This document shows, one piece after another, positions 34,746-46,479 of a stretch of DNA of 64,000 nt. The DNA is from Anisodus tanguticus. Lineage: Eukaryota > Streptophyta > Magnoliopsida > Solanales > Solanaceae. The notes below the pieces were generated by a model that did not search any database, was not told where the DNA came from, and saw only the letters and a list, made by a program, of their open reading frames with translations. The stretch lies in the NCBI GenBank assembly GCA_034509755.1, contig CM067545.1:39487062-39551061 (forward strand), given 5' to 3'. The number at the start of each line of letters is the position of its first letter. Within the stretch, counting starts at the first letter, position 1. The translations under genes were made by a program, and so were the position numbers.

Positions 34746-34993
34746 CTCCTCATACTCTTGGACTTCTTCCTTGCGGTAGGCATCGCTGGAATCATAAGCA
34801 CGAAATGGATTAGGAGCGAAATACTTATAACTCAGTTTTATGGCACGATTTATGAGATGAAAGAATAGAAACCATCCCTAAAATGTCAGATAGCCTCATA
34901 TTTATAAGTATGGTGCACAACGTACCCATAAACAAGACTCTACTAGACACGGCTTGTAGACTCCCTAGGAAAAACATGCTCTGATACCAAGTT

Positions 34994-36900
34994 TGTCACA
35001 ATCCAAACCGTAGGGCCGCGACGGGCACCCGAATCCCACCCACCGGGTACCGCCATTCTTACAATGAACATCTAATCGTAATTAATTACGGACTAAGCCG
35101 AAAGAAAATTATGAAAAACCAGGTAACCATCCTATATATATACATATACCAAGGTCATACAAGACTACTACACACAGGACATTTGTCTACAAGCCTATAA
35201 GAGAGTACACAACATCAACAGGTCGGGACAAGGCCTCGCCATACCCATATAGACATGCAAAACGGTATCATACCAAAATCAGACCGACACTCCGGAAAGA
35301 GATGAGTGCTTCTAAAAAATCCGCTGAAATCTGCAACCTATTCGCGTAGGTCGTCACCTTACCTATGAGAACCTGCGGGCATGAAACGTAGCGTCCCCCA
35401 ACATAAAGGATGTCAGTTCGACTGATGTACTGGTATGTCAGGCATAAATATCAGCATAACAGAAATATACCAATAACTGAAACATAAACAACTGACCAAC
35501 AGTAACGTTTCTCGAGGGCCCTAACACACTTGCCTACATGTTATGCACAATGCAGTGTCCATATTCATTGGCCTCATCGGGCAATTTCCTTACCATGACA
35601 GCCTCTGTGGGCATCATACCATGTAACGGTTAACGAATATATGCATGATGCAAGTGTGGTATATATATGTTAGTGTTGCGGATCGTGCAACCCATCCCAA
35701 TATATGTTAGTGTTGCGGATCGTGCAACCGGTCCAATAAGCCATACAGGCATCACATCATATTGACCTCTTCGGGCTTTTTTGTGATAGTCTGTACCAGC
35801 TGCAGGTGGTGTGCGTATATAACGTCTTTCCCTTTCACAATATTCCCTATATATATAATATTTATCATATAGTAGTGTGCATAGCACCAGTGGATCCAGG
35901 GTAATATATGAATGCAATGCAAATGAAAATGCATGAATATCAATAAAACATTTCCTGAATTTATCGGATAACAATAATATCCTTGCCCCTTTGGAAACAC
36001 AGTGAATGTCAACACCTTTTTTCGTAAGCCTAAATAAGGACTTAGGAACATATTTAGACATGTTTCTAGCATAGGAATCAATAACATGAATATTCTTAAC
36101 TACTAGGAGTAGAATAAATTATGGAGCAATATCATGGTTATATTTTGTTACATGGAATATGCCAAAAGAAAGAAATAATTTGCTTTAACATACCTCGAAT
36201 ATGTGGGGAAAAAACCTTCACCAAACTAGGAACTTTGGCCGAGCATAACATGGGATCACAGAAATGAGCAAAATTTATTTTTTTAAAGTGAATGAAATAG
36301 GGAATGATTCTTTGGTCTATTAAGAATTCTCAAACAAAGCAAAGTGAGATGTTACTAAAATGAGACCTGTTAAGTTTGCTGAACATTTTAAAAAGTTTCC
36401 AAAGCCAAATATAAATCCCAATCGTGAAAATGAATACTTAAGCATTAAATGACCCCTCATTATTATGCTCTCCACTCTACCAAACCTTAGCGGTGGCATT
36501 CCCTCATTTCACGCCACCTTGCACAACATGCACGATCACTTAATTAATTAAGTGACCTGCCTCCGTATAATTTATCAATCACACACAATTAATTTCGTTA
36601 TCTCAATTCACTTAAATCTTAATAACTCATAAGACCTTCATGTATTCAAAGTCATAATTTGTAATATGACACTAGTCCACAACTCCTTTGTGCACGCACC
36701 AAATTTATTTCCGCTCTCCGTCGTCACACTTGTTACGTCCAAAATTATTTCAGAGTTTTATCCTTTTATATGCTAAACTCTTTATTAGCATACGTAAATA
36801 TAACATAAATTTTCCAACGCTCGGACCTATTTACACACGCCTAGCGATTTTATATACGCTTAGCAATTTAAACCGTAACCCGAAAATACGGGATGTTACA
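34994..36900 (-). repeat. Gypsy 5' LTR, 1907 bp
   Basis: This is the longer LTR copy. It has a local duplication of about 43 bases around TATATGTTAGTGTTGCGGAT (35662-35730) that the other LTR shows only once. A candidate promoter for the element must lie here, but I could not single out a TATA box. Confidence 0.85.
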
Positions 36901-37010
36901 TACGGGATCATTTTGTTGAATTCCTTCAACATTATTCTTTCAAGCACTTTAGTATAATCTACTTATTAACCTGTATCGATTTGGGATACGATCGAATAGA
37001 CATCTATTCA
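36901..37010 (-). pseudogene. rrn26: Nuclear copy of mitochondrial 26S rRNA, second fragment
   Basis: It continues the fragment that ends at 28822. The reverse complement contains GTACCCCAAACCGACACAGG-like, CTTGAGAGAATxATGTTGAAGGA-like and CAAAATGAxCCCGTA-like blocks, each with several transitions. Together with the first fragment it rebuilds one uninterrupted rRNA segment once the gypsy element and one TACGG are removed. This confirms the insertion. The copy may extend further right into 37011-37600. Confidence 0.75.
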
Positions 37011-37600
37011 TTAACAAGGCATTTTTCCTCGTGACTGTTTTTCCTATCAAAAGGCCAATCAACGAAATCTGAATTTTTTAGACTAAACCTTTGAAATATT
37101 TTCAGTTGTTGAAGAACCTGCTCCCAAGTCTCTGGCTATCCTATCGTTCATGCCCCCCTGATTTTTTATGCTTGATTTCACAATTATTTCTCGATCCATC
37201 TATGTGAGGGAGATTCAATTTCGTGCTATTCTAATTGCTTACGAGAATTAAAAAGAGTTGCTTAAAAAAGAAGGCCCCCTTTGTATATTGACGACTTGAG
37301 AGGTCTTTTACCTCTTTCTTTCTCACACAACGTTCAAGGCTTGTATTTTGACAGATAAAAGAAATCCCCCTTTGTGCTTGAATCGGCGTAATAGAATTTA
37401 GAATTTTATAGTAAGAGATGACAATAAAAAAACTTTTTTTTTGCTTGCTTCCCAGGTTATGCTATCTTCTCTATTTGGAACTAATACCATTGATTGCATC
37501 TTCTTGATAAATAAGTCAACTTCTTGCATTTCTCAGTCAAAGAGATTCCTTCTGAACTAGAAGTTTCATCCTGAATCTTAAAATATATCTACTAAGCGGG
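37011..37600. other. Unassigned stretch, possibly more mitochondrial DNA
   Basis: I see no gene here. It adjoins the rRNA copy without an obvious border and could be mitochondrial spacer or variable 26S sequence. Comparison with organelle genomes is needed. Confidence 0.3.
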
Positions 37601-37604
37601 CTTC

Positions 37605-40495
37605 TGGATTATAGGTCAAGTTAGAAGGTCCTCCACAAACTCATAACTAAGATCATGTCCTCGGTAAGCTGTAAATTTGTCATATCACGTCTAATCACTT
37701 CTCTCCAATATTTCTTCGGTCTACCTCTACCTTTTCTGAAGCCATCCATAACCAACCTCTCATACCTCCGCACTGGGGCATCCACACATATCTTCTTTAC
37801 ATGCCCGAACCATTTCAGTCTTGCTTCTCGCATCTTGTCCTCCATCGAGACCACTCCCACCTTGTCCCGAATATCTTCATTTCTAATCTTATTTCTCCTA
37901 GTATGCCTACACATCTACCGCAACATCCTCATTTTTGCAACTTTCATCTTTTGAACGTGAGAGTTCTTGACTGGTCAACACTCAGCCCCATACAACATAG
38001 TTGGTCTAACCACCGGTCTGTAGAACTTACCTTTGAGTTTTGGTGGCACCTTCTTATCACACAAGACTCCGGATGCAAGCCTCCATTTCATCCACCCCAC
38101 ACCAAAACGATGTATGACACATCCTCAATCTCACCATTTCCTTGGATAATAGACTCAAGAACTTGAAACTTCCTTTTTTTGGATGACATGTGTATCAAGC
38201 CTCACTTTCACGTCAGCCTCACGTGTCACGTCGCTGAACTTACACTTCAAATATTTTGTCTTGGTCCTGCTCAATCTGAACCCTTTAGACTCTAGAATCT
38301 GTCTCCAAACCTCCAACTTGACGTTAACTCCCCCAAGGGTCTCGTCAATCATCACTATGTCATCCGTGAATAACATACACCATGGTACCTTTCCTTGGAT
38401 ATGCCACGTCAATACATTCATCACTATGACAAATAAAAATGGACTAAGAGTTGATCCCTGGTGCAATTTTATCACAACTGGGAAGTGCTCTGAATCTCCC
38501 CCCACTATCCTCACTCGGGTCTTGACTCCATCATACATGTCCTTGATCGCCCTAGTATATGCCACAGATACACCATTAGCCTCCAAGAACCTCCTTAGGT
38601 ACTTTGTCATAAGCCTTTTCTAAGTTAATGAACACCATGTGAAGATATTTCTTCCTCTCCTTGTACTGCTTCACCAACCTCCTTACAAGATGAATGGCTT
38701 TTGTTGTTGAGCGTCTGTCATGCATCCAAACTAATTCTCTGAAATAGTCACACCTCTCCTCACCCTTATCTCCACCACTCTCTCCCAAACTTTCATAGTG
38801 TGGCTTAGCTTAATACCCTATAGTAATTGCAACTCTGAATGTCACCCTTGTTCTTGTACAACAGAATCATCGTACTCCACTTTCATTCTTCGGGCATTTT
38901 CACCGTCTTAAAAACAACATTGAACAGCCTAGTCAACTACTCCAAACTTGGCATGCCTGTGCTTTTTCAAAATTCCACCGGGATCTCGTCTAGCCCAGTC
39001 GTTTTACCCTTGTAGATCCTACGAATAGCAGTCTTAACCTCATCAATCTTTATACACCTACAATACCCAAAATCACGACTCTTCCTGAGTGCTCCAAATC
39101 TAAGGGTGGCAAATGGCAGATTGGGTCAAAACGGGTTAGGTTAGTGAACGGGTCATAACCCAACTTGCCCAAAATATATCTTGGTCCAAATGGATTGGGT
39201 CATAACGGGTTAAATTGCGGGTTATAACTTAACCCGCCCAAATAGATAATGCAGTGATATGATAACCTTCAGTTTGTTAAACTAGTTTGTTCTCTTTGAT
39301 CTACCACTAATTCCCACATAAATTTCACTTAAAACAAAGTGAACTCAAACTGCGGAGAGCTATTTCTTACTAAAATATTTATTTACTTACTAAAAAAACA
39401 AATGAAACCTGTTGAAATCAGACTCTCCGTGTACAAAAAAAATTTTACCTGGCCACCCCTTCCTAACCCAACCAATTCATTTCATTAAAGATAACAGAAA
39501 TGTTAACTAAAGAACACGGATTAAAGCACTGGTGAAAAAGGATTCAAATAGATTTCATTGTTGCTCTGACTATATACCCTCATCAAGATCTTCCTTCTTT
39601 TATTGTGTATTTAGAGACTAAGGGAGGAAGAGCAATTTCAATTCCAGTACTAAGGGAAAATGAAATGAAAGAGGGCATTTCTCAATGCAAAAATTTATTT
39701 ACTTACAAAAAAAACAAATAAAATTGTATCCATAATATCCAAGTTCAGACAACGAACAAAATCCCAAAATCAATTGTGTTCGAACAATTTCGCAAACAAA
39801 TTGTACTATGTAAAAGAATAACAACATGAAAATCAACTAGGAAATACTTTTTTCACCAATAATATGATGATACAGCTTACAGAAAGCAAAAGCAGTAGAT
39901 CCATTAGATGTTTTTCACCTTCTCTGAAAGCTGAACATTGTTACTTTGCTATCCAGTTCACGGGTTTATTATTGACCCATCAACTGACCCGAAATGACCC
40001 GTGAAGAAGATGGGTTAGTTTGGGTTACAACCCATTGGGTCAACTCAACAACGGGTCATGATCCAATCCGTAGAATCACCTGACGGGTTGGACGGGTTCG
40101 TGTTGATTTTGCCACCCCTACTTAAATTCCCAGCACAATGTCTCTGTCCCCCTCTTTATTCAAGGGTTTAGAGAAATATGATTGTCATCTCCATCTAATG
40201 AGTGTCTCTTCCACTAGTACTTTACCATTCTCGTCCTTGATGCACTTCACTTGATCTAGGTCACGAGCCCTCCTCTCCCATTACCTTGGGCTTGGCAAGC
40301 CAATACAACTTCTTATCTCTGTCTTTGCCCTCTAATTCTACATACAATCGTTTAAAGACTGTCGTTTTTATCGCCGTAACCGCTAACTTTGCCTCCTTCC
40401 TCGCCAACTTGTACCCTTCCTTATTCGTCCGCTTTTTCTCATCCTTACTTTCCACCAGCTTCGCATACGCCACTTTTATCGCAATCACGCATAAC
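37605..40495 (-). mobile_element. RTE-type LINE, 5'-truncated and interrupted
   Basis: On the minus strand, ORF2 pieces appear in order. The linker after the endonuclease is at 40488-40261 (YKLARKEAKLAVTAIKTTVF, LYWLAKPKVMG). Reverse transcriptase is at 38788-38155 (VFINLEKAYDKVPKEV, MYDGVKTRVRIVGGDSEHF, LHQGSTLSPFLF, and CMLFTDDIVMIDE at the active site). The C-terminal segment is at 37914-37621 (EARLKWFGHVKKICVDAPVRR, KKYWREVIRRDM). The usual FADD reads FTDD, with both catalytic Asp kept. The endonuclease is absent, as expected of a 5'-truncated insertion. A hAT element at 39101-40120 splits it. Confidence 0.85.
39101..40120. mobile_element. Non-autonomous hAT element inside the LINE
   Basis: The ends are TAAGGGTGGCAAA and TTTGCCACCCCTA, a 13-bp inverted repeat with one mismatch. 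The 8-bp flanks TCCAAATC and CTTAAATT differ only by C/T changes, consistent with a worn target duplication. Both subterminal zones repeat GGGTCATAACGGGTT-like and AACCCATTGGGTC-like motifs in opposite orientation. No transposase is encoded. The LINE frame resumes on each side. Confidence 0.75.
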
Positions 40496-40875
40496 TAATA
40501 CATATATAAATTATGATGTATTAGATGTATTATTCATGTAAGGTAGAAGATGAAATAACTAATAGCACATACATAACTATACATGAATAAGTAGAAAGGT
40601 TGCGGTAGGTTGACGGCAAGACTATAATAGTCCTCTAAGTACGAGTGCATATAGAAGATACTCCAACTAATTTCGGATTGTGGTATAGTTGATTAATTAG
40701 ACCCCCTAATTAAATAGAAGTAATTAACCTTCACGTAATAGCTAAATTATTATATCCAATCTTCTTGCGAAAAAAAACTAACAATATTTTGAATGTTTTA
40801 TGAAATCATTTACATATGGAGCTAGTTTAATTTTCAAGCTTCCTGGGAATAATTTATGTTGTTGCATGGAGGAGT

Positions 40876-40934
40876 TGGGTTTACCTGCGCGCACCCAAAA
40901 GATAGCGGCCGTGGATTTCCATGTCATAAAAAAA
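40876..40934 (+). mobile_element. SINE 3'-tail fragment
   Basis: GGTTTACCTGCGCGCACCC, then AGATAGCGGCCGTGGATTTCC and GTCATAAAAAAA resemble a Solanaceae SINE 3' region I recall. The 5' part is not recognised. Confidence 0.4.
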
Positions 40935-41593
40935 TGCTGCTGCATGGATGACTCAAACAGTTTGTCTCCTAAATTGTTCTGCATCTTGCTCCTCGTTGAC
41001 AGAATACTTGATTACTTTTAATCTTTTGATGTTCTGGAGGAGTAAATCTGTTTTTGCAATGCTTATCTTTTTATTCAGTTTTCACAGAGGTGATGTTTTC
41101 TTTGAAGAAAACTTCTGTTGATCTCTGTTTGAAAGTTTTGGTTAATCTTTAACGAGGGTCTTCATTTTAGGAATGTTAGTTATCTGAAAGAGCCTAAATC
41201 AGATTTTTTTTTACAAAAAATTATGGCGCAGGAATGTGTGATCAAGAATGTGTGTTCAGTGAGTGCAGTACTATAACAATGATCATAACTTTCTAAGAGA
41301 AGAAATGACATTGGGTTTAATTAGGATTCGAGATACAGTAAAATGTGACCAGTAGAGACATTATAGAACTCCTTCCTTCACCCCCAATTTTTCTTGTCAC
41401 AATTGTTAGTTTGACATTTACTGAACAATGATATTGATTATGCCCTTTTATTGCAAGAGGAGAAGTTGGCTAAGGCAATGGAAGAAAAAAAAGGAAGAAG
41501 ACGAGATCTCATGTGCTAATTAGAAGAAGAAGTTATGAAGAAGATGAACTCCATCTCTCAAATTATAAAGGTAATTGACATATAAAAGTCTTT

Positions 41594-41712
41594 TCCGTGG
41601 AAACAGACTTTCTTAGAAATGCAGGGTAAGACTCTATACAATAGACACTTGTGGTCCGGTCCTTCACCGGACTCCTCGCCTAGCGAGAGCTTAGTACACC
41701 AGGACGCCCTGC
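41594..41712 (+). mobile_element. SINE fragment
   Basis: The order AGAAATGCAGGGTAAGACTC, ATACAATAGACACTTGTGGTC, GGTCCTTCACCGGACTCC, GCGAGAGCTTAGTACACCAGG matches the common Solanaceae SINE with the GCGGGAGCTTAGTGCACCGGG-type body. The promoter part upstream is worn. Confidence 0.6.
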
Positions 41713-41766
41713 CATCAAATTGCTGCAATCTTTTTTTTTTGGGGGGTTGATCAGTTTTGTGGGGCA

Positions 41767-42015
41767 GATGAATCAGATAATGTGGATGGAGAGAAGAAAA
41801 AGAACAAATTTGCAAAGAGGAAGAAGATGAAAAATGTCAGACATGATGCAACTGAGAGTGTGGAAATTGATCAATTTAATGAAACACATGATGGACTTGG
41901 TCAAGAAAATAACGTATCCGCTGAGATAAGGAAACCCAGGAAGAAGAAGAGAAAAAGTGAGAAGAAAGTTAAGAGAAGTGAGGCTGTTAATGATTATGTG
42001 GAGGCTAATGATTGA
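41767..42015 (+). pseudogene. Lysine-rich C-terminal exon, gene unknown
   Basis: The frame follows a pyrimidine-rich stretch ending GGGGCAG, a good splice acceptor, and runs about 82 codons to a TGA. It is rich in Lys, Arg and Glu (DGEKKKNKFAKRKKMKN, RKPRKKKRKSEKKVKRSEA), like the basic tail of a nucleolar or nuclear protein. A candidate upstream piece ending before GTAATT near 41571 (EEKLAKAMEEKKGRRRD) lies across the SINE, but no longer gene model could be built. I do not recognise the family. It may be the last exon of a worn gene. Confidence 0.35.
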
Positions 42016-42220
42016 TTCAGATCAGCAAAAGGGTATGGGGAGACTTTCTAGTGTCTGACTTGTCTCTCTCTATGGTTTTTCCTTTTAATATAAATTTAAA
42101 AAGAGTGAAAACTAAGCAATTTACTGTCCTTTAACAAACTTTCGAATAACGCAGGTGAAGCTAGCACCTTCCAGTCTGAAGTAGGGGTGGGGGGTAGGGG
42201 TACTGAACACAGACAAGTAG

Positions 42221-42502
42221 GGGGAAATTGCAACAGGAATTGAGTGTTACATGAGAGATTATGGTGTATCAACAGAAGAGGCAATGGTTAAATTTCAAGA
42301 AATGGCTGAGATTGCATGGAAGGATGTTAATGAAGGAATTCTAAGGCCTGCTCCTGTCTCTACGGGGATTTTGACTCGTATTCTCAACCTTGCTCGCATC
42401 ATTAATGTCCCATATAAGCACAATCAAAATGGATACACGCATCCCGATAAGGTCCTAAAACCTCACATTATTGTGTTGCTTGTGGACTCCATTGCAATTT
42501 AA
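42221..42502 (+). pseudogene. Isolated last exon of a sesquiterpene synthase
   Basis: The translation GEIATGIECYMRDYGVSTEE, then FQEMAEIAWKDVNEGILRP, VSTGILTRILNLARIINV and YTHPDKVLKPHIIVLLVDSI is the C-terminal end of Solanaceae TPS-a enzymes such as epi-aristolochene and vetispiradiene synthases, which make sesquiterpene phytoalexin skeletons from farnesyl diphosphate. The frame of 93 codons is open to its natural stop. AG at 42219-42220 could be its splice acceptor; read through, it forms part of an in-frame TAG. The DDXXD-bearing exons are nowhere in the window, so this is a gene fragment. Confidence 0.85.
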
Positions 42503-43871
42503 ATTACACTTGTTACTCGTCTCGCTTGAGAGGACTTTATTCTCCTTTATTGGAACAATTAAATTTGTTCATTAGTTTTACCATCTTGTTTAAAGTTGCC
42601 ACAGAGCCGCCTTTTGTAATGAGCCTCCTTAAAATCATTGTATGAAATAATAGTACAACTTCTTTTTGTTATTTTATTTCACTTTTTATTGCACATCTTA
42701 AATTGATTGTTAGAAAGATTCTTCTAATTGTCCCCATAAAATAAAAGGGTTCGATATTGACATAATTGAGGAAATTCTTGGAAGCAGATCATGGTTATAA
42801 AATGCACAGGGAAGAGCATGTATAATGTGTATGTTGATTTGAAATTGGACAAGAAGGTCCGAGTTCTGTACTCAAGTTCAGTAAGGTCCTTTCAATTTGA
42901 TTTCCTATACTAAGCGAGGTTGAAATCTACAAAATATATCTTCACCGCTACACACAGTTGAGTCAAGGGTATTCATTTATACCCGAATAAGTCAGTATAT
43001 AACCTTAATGCACAATTATATATATATATATATTTGGTCTTCATAACATACAAGATACCCATTTTTTAATTGCCTAATATATCACTAATAACAGAGTAGC
43101 AACAAGTGAGCTATATGAACATTTTGTCTTTTTGGTCATCTAATGTTCTTCTTCCCAATTACACCCAGCATTTCAATAAGGAAAAGGAGCCAATTTTAAT
43201 TTCATTTGCTGCAAGCACTCTCTATAGAGATTTCAACCCATTTCCGTAGATTCAATTTTCTTCTTGATGGGTTGCAAATTATGTCTTTAAACTGAGATTC
43301 TTCCCGCTATTAAATCAGTTTTGTTTTCAACTTAAGAGCATAAATTTGTTGGCAAATCTAACTTTGAAATCATCTGTAACTCCTCCACAAGAAGCTCCAT
43401 TGATTAAACCCAAAGACTAAATTCACTTTCAGAAGAGAAAAAATTAACGTGATGTTTTTTCGGTAAGAAAAGGGAACTTCATAATCTCGCCGGTAGACGA
43501 GTTGCAAAACATGATCGATAAGCTCCTTAAAGCAAAAGAGGTGACTAACTCCATTCATGTTGTAGTGTATCTTCCCAAGACTGCCCGAAAATATTAAAAC
43601 AAAATAAGTACAAGAAATTATGGCCATGGTACCTTTTATTTGATAATGAAGATGAATTTGGAAATGGCAGAGGGTGCGAAAGAAGAGAAGGAGGAGAGAC
43701 TCAAAAGTTCGGAGAGGAACGGGAAAATGGGGGTAACAGATATGTTGGGTTTAGCATTATTTGTTAAAAGACCAAAAAAACCTCATATATTATTATGTTT
43801 CAATTACCTATTAAGGGTATTTTCGGTAAAGCAAAAATGGGTATATGTAGTATGTTAGCAACACCATATAT
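42503..43871. other. Spacer, no gene recognised
   Basis: This is AT-rich sequence with a TA run at 43016-43032. The frames at 43370-43627 (-) and 43640-43858 (+) have no recognised domain or splice context. I see nothing that supports a gene. Confidence 0.4.
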
Positions 43872-43884
43872 AAGAATCTCCTCA

Positions 43885-44141
43885 CTTTTTATCCCCGGGG
43901 CATAGCTGGATGGCAAAGGAGGGGAACTTAAAATCTAGTTGGAGGCCTGCAGCGTGGGTTCGAACCCTGGTGGGAGTGATCTCTTCTGGGGTAAGACCTT
44001 GTAGGTGATATCAGTTACTCTGTTCTCAAACCCTGGTCATTCAGGCACATCCCGCGATTTACTGATAGTAGTAGTGAGGAACCGGGACTACTATTTCCAG
44101 GAATAGTCTGGCGTAAGCCGGAAAGCTGGATATAAAAAAAA
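43885..44141 (+). mobile_element. tRNA-derived SINE with 13-bp target duplication
   Basis: AAGAATCTCCTCA occurs directly before (43872-43884) and directly after (44142-44154). The 257-bp element has a pol III A box-like GCATAGCTGGATGG near 43901 and a perfect B box, GGTTCGAACCC, near 43968, followed by a body and an A-rich end (ten A). The long exact duplication marks target-primed reverse transcription. The element looks young compared with most repeats in the window. Confidence 0.85.
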
Positions 44142-44413
44142 AAGAATCTCCTCAATTCTTCTGCAACTTTATGTTCATTCTCTGCTATGTCTTTGAATTC
44201 TTGTCAGCTTCACCAACTAGGCAAAGTTTTATACTCTACTTCACTAATTGACAATGCCATGTCCACCTGCTCCTTGTCATTCACTAATGTGCTATCTGTT
44301 GCACATATTAATTTCCACATAATTGAATTTGACTTAGAGAATGGGAAATTTAAAGTTGATCGATTGTTTTATGACATTGAATGTTAACATGACCAAATAT
44401 GAAGGTGCTGACA

Positions 44414-46297
44414 TGTAACAACTCATCCCATCATTTTGAGTACTAGAAATCTTTTTTTCTAAATGACCCTTCCCGTAGGTTCAAAATGTGGATTATGACT
44501 TGCATGGTGGTGGACTATGTTGGAGTATTGTTGGTTAGATAGCCTGGTTGAGTATGTCAAATATGAATGACTTCAGAGAGTTTGTGTGTCTCTAGGCATG
44601 TGAATAACAATATTCGGTACTTTTGGATTTTTCTAAAAACATAACAAGGTTTTGCAATAAGAAATTCAGTGGTTGAGAAGTATGGAGACAACCAACCTTG
44701 CATCGAAGTGTTTGACATGCTAGTTGGTTATCTATGATTGCGAGATGAAAGGGGTCACTATAGACATATGAAGGACTTATTACTTACTTTGCAAAGACTT
44801 AAAATCAGTTGGGGCGGCAGTTAGTGATTTTTGGGAGATCTTGCACTTTACACTATGACATACTTGCTCATTTTATGCCCCTTGGATTATGAAAATATTA
44901 CCAAGAAGGTTTTCGGTATATCAATAACCTGTTTTCCACCAAATTTAATAGAGGGACAGTTCACGATGCAGATATGATAGATTTATCAGGTACTCTCTAG
45001 GTTTATGAGTGAAGTGAGGAAATTTGTGTTGATACCAACTATACGAACAATTGTAACATGTTATACAAATACTTGGTGATGTATTGAAGATGTATGAATG
45101 AATATGGAAAGCCTTTGGGGTGATCATTTATTTTATGCAGATTTGACACAACAAAATAATTACTAGAATGGTGGACAAAACACGTCATTTGAAGATTTAT
45201 AAGGAATTAGATGACGAGTGTTGACTCAGTAGTTTCAACCGATGAAACGAAACTAACGAATCTGAAATTAGCGCAATCGGCCTTGGATAAGGACATTTTC
45301 TAACAGAAAATGCCTAGAATTGCTCAGAACAAGCAAGAATTCTTTTCTGGCAAGAGTAAGTCATAATTTAGACTTACGGTGTATGTCAATGTGTTTTCTA
45401 AGAATTCATATTACAACAACGGTATTGAAGAGTGAACGAAAGATAATTTGAAAATCAGAGTATTTTATCGATATAGGTTTGGCAATGGATTTCGGCCGTA
45501 GTTAAGAGGTTGTGGTGATTTTGGTGGTATTGGTTATATCAAGAGACTATATCCGAGAGTAGAGTTATAATCAAAATTAGGTATTTTAGATAGAGACAAT
45601 TCAAATAAATGAAGATAGTCTGTTTGAGAAAGTTTCGGTTATGAATAAAGGAGATACATGTTATTGAGCTAAGTTAAAGAAAGATTCAACGTATAAAGTA
45701 AACAAGCGGCGGTATAATTTTTACATGAGGATGCTAATATGAGGTTTATATTGAGTATTTATAGTTGCTCAACAGTTTTGGTACTATTCTGGACACGTTC
45801 GAGGACGAACGTTTGTTTAAGTGGGGAAGATGTAATGATCCGTCCAATCATTTTGAGCACTAGAGCCCTTTTTCTCTAAATGATACTTCATGTAGGTTCA
45901 AAATGTGGATTTTGACTTGCGTGGATGGGTGACACGGTTCACGAGGCAATTAGATGAGTATCAGAGAAGAAAACCAAAAATTAGAGCTTCGAAAGAAAAT
46001 GTAAGAGATGACCAAAGTCAACATTCGGGGTAAACGGGCGCGGAATCAAGGTTTGAAAGTTTCTATACGTCTGTATGGTGTTTTGGGACTTAGTTAGATT
46101 GATTGGACGGGTCCCTAGAGGTCGGGAGTAATTTGGGCGATTTGGGCGTTATTTGAACATAAACGGTAACATGAGAATTATCAAATATTTTCCGTAAAAC
46201 TTCCAACACTAATTACCTAAAAAATAAAACATATAATTTTTTATGACACGTTAAAATACCTGATAATGTAAAAATACTTTATATTGTAAATATATAT
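44414..46297 (+). mobile_element. Decayed gypsy-type LTR element, no enzymes recognised
   Basis: TGTAACAACTCATCCC at 44414 and TGTAATGATCCGTCC at 45831 begin two related LTR-like sequences, the same family as the relic at 2272. Directly before the second stands a purine tract, GTGGGGAAGA, after GAGGACGAACGTTTG, the usual end of gypsy internal regions. The 1.3 kb between them has no readable gag or pol. The first LTR is matched only for about 110 bases and the second is cut off by copia 3. Confidence 0.6.
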
Positions 46298-46479
46298 TGT
46301 TGAATAGTGTAAATCTCTTTGAGTGGAGTCCGTTCATTAATACAATATATATATATTGTATACAATTGTAGTCCTAATGGAATAAGGATCTCTAATTTAC
46401 ATAATTACACTAAAATATTAATTATAGAATATTACAGAATATACGGTGAATATATATATTTACTATCACACCCCCTCAG

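Larger units (their letters stand above)
28823..36900 (-). mobile_element. Ty3/gypsy chromovirus-like element, full length, decayed
   Basis: The left (3') LTR is 28823-29890 and the right (5') LTR is 34994-36900. Both start TGTCAC and end GATGTTACA. TACGG precedes (28818-28822) and follows (36901-36905), a perfect 5-bp target duplication. On the minus strand the primer site TGGTATCAGAGC (34978-34989) stands 4 bases after the 5' LTR, and the purine tract CTAAGGGGGGAAAGA (29891-29905) directly precedes the 3' LTR. gag, zinc knuckle, protease, reverse transcriptase, RNase H, integrase and a chromodomain-like tail follow in gypsy order. The two LTRs differ by about 0.8 kb, and the coding region has many stops and frameshifts. 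Confidence 0.93.

Noticed and set aside
34978..34989. tRNA-Met gene fragment
   Set aside because: The 12-base match to the tRNA-Met 3' end is the primer site of the gypsy element; similar short matches at 21257, 50532 and 61535 have the same explanation.
43895..43990. tRNA gene
   Set aside because: A and B boxes are present, but no cloverleaf can be formed and the region lies in a SINE with target duplications and an A-rich tail.
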